64,000 nt of DNA, from positions 124,001 through 188,000 of the forward strand of contig NZ_VZPV01000001.1 of NCBI RefSeq assembly GCF_008801405.1, in the 5' to 3' direction. This stretch comes from Ralstonia insidiosa. Lineage in GTDB: Bacteria; Pseudomonadota; Gammaproteobacteria; Burkholderiales; Burkholderiaceae. Positions 59,249 through 64,000 of this stretch are shown here, piece after piece. Position 1 is the first letter of the stretch, and each line of letters starts with the position of its first letter. The notes under the pieces were generated by a model. The model saw only the letters and a list, made by a program, of their open reading frames with translations, was not told the DNA's origin and did no database searches. Both the position numbers and the translations under genes were made by a program.

Positions 59249-61234
59249 TCACGCCAGCCGGAACACATCCACCGCGCCACGCAGTTCCTGCGCCTGTTGA
59301 CGCAAGCTCTCAGCGGCGGCTGCGGCTTCTTCCACCAGCGCGGCGTTCTGCTGCGTCACCTCGTCCATCGACGTCACCGCCTGGTTGACCTCTTCAATGC
59401 CCTGCGACTGCTCGCGCGAGGCATGGCTGATCTCGCCCATGAAGCCGGCGATGCGCTCCACACGCGTGACGATGTCCTGCATGGCGTCCCCCGCACCACG
59501 CGCGGCTTCGTTGCCGGCCTGCACCTCTTCCACCGAGCGGTTGATGAGTACCTTGATCTCCTTGGCGGCGGCGGCGCTACGTTGCGCGAGGCTGCGCACC
59601 TCGCCCGCCACCACGGCAAAACCACGGCCCTGCTCGCCGGCGCGGGCAGCTTCCACGGCGGCGTTCAGCGCCAGGATGTTGGTCTGGAAGGCGATGCCAT
59701 CGATGATGCCGGTGATGTCGGCAATCTTCTGCGCCGTGGTGTGGATGCCCGACATCGTGCCGACCAGGCGCTCGACGGTCTGCCCGCCGGCGTTGGCCGC
59801 CTGGCTGGCGGACTGCACCATGTCGTGTGCATGCTGCGCGCTGTCAGCGTTCTGGCGCACGGTCGCGGCCAGCTCCTCGATGCTCGATGCGGTGCGCTCC
59901 AGACTGCCCGCCTGCGCCTCGGTGCGCGCGGAAAGGTCTGCATTGCCCGCGGCGATCTGGCCGGTGCTGGAGGCGATGGTGGAGGCGCTTGCGCGCACCT
60001 TGTCGACAATACCCGAGAGACCATCGCCGACACCGTTGATGGCGCGCATCAACTGGCCGATCTCGTCACCACGGGTGGCGGGCAGGCGGTGCGTCAGGTC
60101 ACCGGCGGCCACGCGCTCTGCCACCATCACCACTTCGGCCAGCGGTGCGCTCACCGCACGGCGCAGCATCCACCAGAGGCCTGCGGCCAGCAGCGCACCC
60201 AGCGCCAGGCCCAGCAGCAGGAACCGGTTGCGGGCAGCGATCAGATCGGCTTCCAGTTCGTCCACGTAGGCCGTGCCGGCAATCACCAGCGTCCAGTCCG
60301 GATACTGCGAGAAGACGGTGAAGCGCTCACGCGTGGCGCCGCCCTCGGTGTCGGCCAGCGTGTGGCGCAGGATGCCGTCCTTCTGCTCGATCATCTCGCG
60401 CACCCAAGACTGGCCAGCGGCGTCCTTGGCGTCGAGCAGGTTCTTGCCTTCGCGCGCCGTGTTGCGGTCGATCAGCACCTTGCCCTGGTCGGCGCCGGGC
60501 TTGCCGTCAATGACGAAGTAGCCACCCGTCTTGCCGACGGTGTGCGCGCGGATCTTGTCCTTGAGCAGCGCCAGTTCAGTACGCACGTCCACCCCCACGT
60601 ACAGCGCACCGACCACCTTGCCGGCAGCATCGCGCACCGGCTCGTACTTGCTCATGTAGGGCACGCCAAACAGCCATGCCAGTCCGCGGAACGGCTCGCC
60701 CGCCATCAGCGCCTTGTAGCTGGGGTGGGCGCGATCGAGCAGCGTGCCGATGGCGCGTTCGCCGTTCTCCTTCTTGAGCGAGGTCGTCACCCGTACGAAG
60801 TCGTCGCCGGTGCGGGCAAACACAGTGGCGATGGTGCCGCCGGTGCGGGCGAAGAACTTGTCCGGCACGGTGTAGTTCAGGTTCAGCACCGTGTCGCCGC
60901 TCTTGAAGGTGGGCGTGGGCTTGCCGGCCACTTCCACGGTCTGCGCCGGGTCCACGCTGTAGGGGCCAGGGGCGGCATCGGCAAAGGCGGTGAGGAAGCG
61001 GTCCGCCTCGGTGCGCATGGCGCCGTCGAAGAGCGCAATCATGTCGCGCATGGCGGCCTCCTGGTCACGCATGGCCGATTGCGCGTTGGCTTCCAGCGTG
61101 CGCAGGCTCGCTTGCGAGTTGGCCAGCGCAAAGGCACCGAACACCAGCACGAGGGCAATCAGGCCGATGGCAGCCAGCCGCGTGCCAAGGCTGGTGGCGG
61201 GTTCGGAGGCGGAGTGGCGAGGGGGCGTTCGCAT
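59249..61234 (-). CDS. Methyl-accepting chemotaxis protein with Cache sensor
   Basis: The 661-residue receptor has one N-terminal membrane helix (LGTRLAAIGLIALVLVFGAF), a Cache_3-Cache_2-type periplasmic domain (residues 45-330: ATVFARTGDDFVRVTTSL, LFGVPYMSKYEPVRDAAGKV, GGYFVIDGKPGADQGKVLID), a second helix (FLLLGLALGALLAAGLWWML), a HAMP domain and the signalling hairpin: GIAFQTNILALNAAVEAARA followed by GEQGRGFAVVAGEVRSLAQR. The C-terminus ends FRLA without a CheR pentapeptide. Its ligand is not evident; its position near pel-like genes suggests a link to surface behaviour, by context only. Confidence 0.93.
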   Translation of the reverse strand: MRTPPRHSASEPATSLGTRLAAIGLIALVLVFGAFALANSQASLRTLEANAQSAMRDQEAAMRDMIALFDGAMRTEADRFLTAFADAAPGPYSVDPAQTVEVAGKPTPTFKSGDTVLNLNYTVPDKFFARTGGTIATVFARTGDDFVRVTTSLKKENGERAIGTLLDRAHPSYKALMAGEPFRGLAWLFGVPYMSKYEPVRDAAGKVVGALYVGVDVRTELALLKDKIRAHTVGKTGGYFVIDGKPGADQGKVLIDRNTAREGKNLLDAKDAAGQSWVREMIEQKDGILRHTLADTEGGATRERFTVFSQYPDWTLVIAGTAYVDELEADLIAARNRFLLLGLALGALLAAGLWWMLRRAVSAPLAEVVMVAERVAAGDLTHRLPATRGDEIGQLMRAINGVGDGLSGIVDKVRASASTIASSTGQIAAGNADLSARTEAQAGSLERTASSIEELAATVRQNADSAQHAHDMVQSASQAANAGGQTVERLVGTMSGIHTTAQKIADITGIIDGIAFQTNILALNAAVEAARAGEQGRGFAVVAGEVRSLAQRSAAAAKEIKVLINRSVEEVQAGNEAARGAGDAMQDIVTRVERIAGFMGEISHASREQSQGIEEVNQAVTSMDEVTQQNAALVEEAAAAAESLRQQAQELRGAVDVFRLA

Positions 61235-61420
61235 GCTTTTTCCTGGTGATCGACAGTCGGGTTAACAACGGATCACCGGCGAAAAGCTTGAGCGCAAACC
61301 TTTAACAGTCGTCATTGTCCGGAAAACCAGACACTGTCCGACGCACCGGACAACAGACAGCCGCCCGCCTAGAATGCTCTGGCCGCCCAGCCTTCCGCCC
61401 AACACGAACCAGGACACGAC

Positions 61421-62380
61421 ATGCGCAGACTCCAGCCGCTATGCCACGGCATCACCTTCGCATTCACCGCCGCAGCCTTGCTGTGCGCGATGCCACCCAC
61501 GCAGGCCGCCTGCGTGGTGCCGCCGGCCGAGCACACCATCGACCCGCCCGGTTTCTACGACGATCCGGCCGGCTACCAACAAGCCGTCAAGCCCATGCGC
61601 ACGTACATCGACCGGCTCAACAAGGCCGCGGAGGCCGGCGACTGGGCCTGCACGATCGATCTGCTTGAGGGGTGGGCACGGGCCGGCGCCTTGATGGGGC
61701 CGATCACCGGCTACCAGGGGTACTACGAGCGCTCGTGGGCAGGGACGGACTTCGCGCTGGTACTCCTGCGCGCGCAAAAGCTTGGGCGCCTCGATGCGCC
61801 GCGCGCTGCCACCATCGACAACTGGCTCACCCGCATCGCCATCGCCACCCGCGACGCGCAAGAGATCAACAGCCTGCACAACAACCTGACCTACTGGGCC
61901 GGACTTAACCTGGTAGCCATCGGCACGGTGGCGCGTCGGGGGGACCTGGTGGACGATGGCGTCGCCCGCGTGCGGGAAGGCATCCGCGATATCGGCCCGC
62001 ATGGCGAGCTGCAGCGCGAACTCAAACGCGGGGACCGCGCCTTGCACTACCACACGTTCGCGCTGCTGCCGCTGGTGTTCACGGCCGAGCTGGTCAGGCC
62101 GCGCAACATCGATCTGTACGCCGAAAACCAGCACGCGATCGGCCGGCTGGCAGACCTCGTCACGCGCGCGGTGCAGGACCCGGACAGCTTCCGCGCCGTG
62201 AGCCCCATCAAACAAAACCTGTTTCCGTGGACCTTCCAGGACGAGCTGTCGTGGATGGAGCCCTACTACGCCAGCCAGCACGATTCGCGTCTGCCGGCGC
62301 TGATTGCGGCACGGCGTGCCTTCCATGAATGGCGGCTGGGCGGCAACGTCACGCAGGCGTGGGGCGTGACGTTGCCTTAG
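61421..62380 (+). CDS. Alginate lyase-like exported protein (PL5/AlgL-type)
   Basis: The 319-residue protein has a signal peptide (ending MPPTQAACVV) and an alpha/alpha toroid of the AlgL type: CTIDLLEGWARAGALMG, INSLHNNLTYWAGLNLVAIG (the NNLxYW active-site segment), GPHGELQRELKRGDRALHYH (His and Arg/Tyr region) and FTAELVRPRNIDLYAE. PL5 enzymes cleave mannuronate polymers by beta-elimination in the periplasm. The gene sits tail to tail with a PelA-like gene (seven bases between the stops), which hints at a role in exopolysaccharide turnover. The substrate is not certain. Confidence 0.8.
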   Translation: MRRLQPLCHGITFAFTAAALLCAMPPTQAACVVPPAEHTIDPPGFYDDPAGYQQAVKPMRTYIDRLNKAAEAGDWACTIDLLEGWARAGALMGPITGYQGYYERSWAGTDFALVLLRAQKLGRLDAPRAATIDNWLTRIAIATRDAQEINSLHNNLTYWAGLNLVAIGTVARRGDLVDDGVARVREGIRDIGPHGELQRELKRGDRALHYHTFALLPLVFTAELVRPRNIDLYAENQHAIGRLADLVTRAVQDPDSFRAVSPIKQNLFPWTFQDELSWMEPYYASQHDSRLPALIAARRAFHEWRLGGNVTQAWGVTLP

Positions 62381-62387
62381 CGCCGCG

Positions 62388-64000
62388 CTAGGCGCCGCAG
62401 GTCAGCGCCACGCGCTGCGGCACCAGCTTGTCCGGGTTGCCCGCACCCAGGTCGATGCGCCAGTCGGCGCCGTGCGTGCCGGTCACCTCGCGGCCATCCA
62501 CGGTGGCGCGGCAGCGTGCGGCGTTGGCAAAGCGGATGAACGGGCGCGTATAGCCCGCCACGTCGACAGACAGCGAGCGGCCATCCGCACTACGCTGCCA
62601 GTTCGACAGCCGACCACTGGCATCGCGCACGTAGGGTTGCGTTGGTTGGGCGCTGTCCAGCGTGAAGCGCGCTGAACCGCTGGTCAGGTGGATGTACGTG
62701 CCACCCGGGCCGGCCACGTAGCCCGCCACGTCACGTGCATCGGCCAGACGCGGTGCGCCGGTGCCGGCCCAGCGCACGGTGCGCAGATCCCCATTACCGC
62801 GCACGACCCAGGCGTCGCCATCCCGCGCGACGGCAAAGCTGCGGAAATCGAGCACCTTGTGGATGTAGTCCGATGCGTAGATGGGCATGACGGGTTGCGT
62901 GAGCGCCCAGTCATACACCTGCCGCAACGCGCTCAGCGAGGCGAGCTTGGTGCCCGAATACATGTGGTAGTAGATGCCAATCGGCTTGAAGCGATAGGGC
63001 TTGTCGGTCAGTTCGAACGTTTCGATGGCCCGCGAAAAGCCGTAGTACGGGCCGTGCCAGAGGTTGGTGTAGATGTTCTCGTTCTGCTCGGGCGCGAACA
63101 CCTGGAACAGGCCATTGCCCTTGTCCACACCCAATGGCGCGATAGCGGTCCAGCTCGGGTTGGAGCGTGTGATGTACGTGTCGCCGCCGTTCATGTTGAG
63201 CACGCCGGCCTCCACCGTCTTCTGCACGGCAATCTGCGGCACCTGACCGTTGCCGCTCCACAGCAACACCTTCACACGCTTGTCTGGCGGCGCCAGCTTG
63301 GTGTTGATGTAGTCGATGGAGCCAGCGATCTCGCGGTCGAAGCTGAAACGGTAGTTAGGGATCTTCAGCCCGAAGGCGTCAGCGCCCTCCTCTTGCGCAG
63401 CCTGCGTTGACGTGGGCGCATCGGCCGTGCGCAGCCAGTTGAACGGGTGCGAGAACGTGTGGCTTGCCAGTTCCACATATGGCTGCGCGAAGATGCTGCG
63501 CGCGATGGGCTCGAGCTGCGGCGTGAGCTTGGGGTACATGCCGTCGGACGCCACCTCGCCCTCGATGATCGACACGGTGGTCGGCACCTTGTAGCGCTCG
63601 AAGATCTCTCGCAGCAGCGCCTGGCCGGAGAACTCGCCCGGCGGGAACTCGGTGCGCGAGGCAAAGCCGTCGCCGTCGATATGCACGGTCATCAGGCGGC
63701 GGCCGTTTTCGGTGGTGGTATCGGGCACCGGCATGGGGGGCAACGCCAGCGCGCGGCGCAGAAAATCCAGCGGCTGGATCACCCAGCGTGCCTGGTCCAC
63801 GTCGGGCATGCGAAACACGCCAAACGGGCGCAGCACGTAGCCGCCCCACGGCGTGATGGCGGCCGCGTCGAACGTGTAGTCACCCGCAGACAGGCGCAGC
63901 AGCGACTGCGCACCCGGCGTTAGTGGGTCGACCTGCACACCCACGGCATCGCGCCGTTCAGGGTGCGGTTGCAGCTCGAAGCCGACCATCGGATCACGCG
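62388..64000 (-). CDS. pelA: PelA-like polysaccharide deacetylase/hydrolase, 5' end outside window
   Basis: The frame is open to the right edge, so the N-terminal part is missing. The visible 530 or so residues contain the deacetylase region of PelA: LMTVHIDGDGFASRTEFPPG, FSGQALLREIFERYKVPTTV, VELASHTFSHPFNWL (metal His pair), KVLLWSGNGQVPQIAVQKTV and NIYTNLWHGPYYGFSRAIET, followed by a C-terminal beta-sandwich ending ALTCGA. PelA deacetylates and trims the Pel exopolysaccharide in the periplasm. The other pel genes should lie to the right. The call rests on motif order. Confidence 0.75.
   Translation of the reverse strand, partial: RDPMVGFELQPHPERRDAVGVQVDPLTPGAQSLLRLSAGDYTFDAAAITPWGGYVLRPFGVFRMPDVDQARWVIQPLDFLRRALALPPMPVPDTTTENGRRLMTVHIDGDGFASRTEFPPGEFSGQALLREIFERYKVPTTVSIIEGEVASDGMYPKLTPQLEPIARSIFAQPYVELASHTFSHPFNWLRTADAPTSTQAAQEEGADAFGLKIPNYRFSFDREIAGSIDYINTKLAPPDKRVKVLLWSGNGQVPQIAVQKTVEAGVLNMNGGDTYITRSNPSWTAIAPLGVDKGNGLFQVFAPEQNENIYTNLWHGPYYGFSRAIETFELTDKPYRFKPIGIYYHMYSGTKLASLSALRQVYDWALTQPVMPIYASDYIHKVLDFRSFAVARDGDAWVVRGNGDLRTVRWAGTGAPRLADARDVAGYVAGPGGTYIHLTSGSARFTLDSAQPTQPYVRDASGRLSNWQRSADGRSLSVDVAGYTRPFIRFANAARCRATVDGREVTGTHGADWRIDLGAGNPDKLVPQRVALTCGA

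Overview
The window is a piece of a GC-rich betaproteobacterial chromosome, most likely Ralstonia (R. pickettii, R. insidiosa or R. mannitolilytica type). The inference rests on the mix of products: two classical OmpC-like porins, a Bug-family periplasmic receptor, KefC/KefF, an MocR regulator, a fused indolepyruvate ferredoxin oxidoreductase, a complete gsp type II secretion cluster with gspC divergent, and a PelA-like protein. No species-level marker such as rRNA is present.

Positions 1 to about 9230 are an integrated mobile island, lower in GC than the rest. Reading leftward from its right end it carries a tyrosine recombinase (7732-9024), an unknown protein translationally coupled to it, an AlpA/excisionase-like small protein, a small HTH-like protein, a DUF3987/YfjI-like ATPase and two Gp2/YfjJ-type proteins. 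One of the Gp2-type genes is split by a CT-repeat frameshift and the other lacks the HUH histidines. A displaced 3' piece of a tRNA-Arg (anticodon CCG) lies at 9186-9230, so the intact tRNA should lie left of base 1. A permuted NlpC/P60-like protein at the left edge may be cargo. The set resembles the int-alpA-yfjI-yfjJ segment of the E. coli CP4-57 prophage and could be a small phage satellite.

From 9.4 to 22 kb is core chromosome: hisC, a HiPIP, an orphan kdpE, a Bug receptor, a porin, a small repeat-containing secreted protein, a CPG2-like M20 peptidase, a DUF1835 protein, a Ser/Gly-rich protein, kefF-kefC and a GNAT enzyme. From 22 to 26 kb lie a cupin, a LysM/transglycosylase-like protein overlapping a small exported protein, two paralogous unknown proteins flanking a frameshifted DUF4440 gene, and a small exported Cys protein. 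This looks like a decaying effector/immunity neighbourhood. An Lrp regulator divergent from hppD follows, then a four-EF-hand protein.

From 28.5 to 41 kb is the type II secretion cluster: gspC on the minus strand, then gspG-H-I-J-K-L-M-N-D-E-F on the plus strand with several ATGA-type overlaps. After a roughly 106-bp inverted repeat comes a B6-related divergent cluster (MocR regulator against a PNPOx-like protein and an EamA transporter), then a GNAT/beta-helix pair, the large indolepyruvate oxidoreductase, a 21-bp degenerate tandem array, sbcB, ldhA, an HD-domain protein, and an intergenic region with four DnaA-box-like repeats in front of a Crp/Fnr regulator. An MFS transporter, a ferritin-like protein, a second porin, a candidate sRNA, an orphan LuxR-type response regulator, a chemoreceptor, an alginate-lyase-like protein and a PelA-like protein cut by the right edge complete the window.
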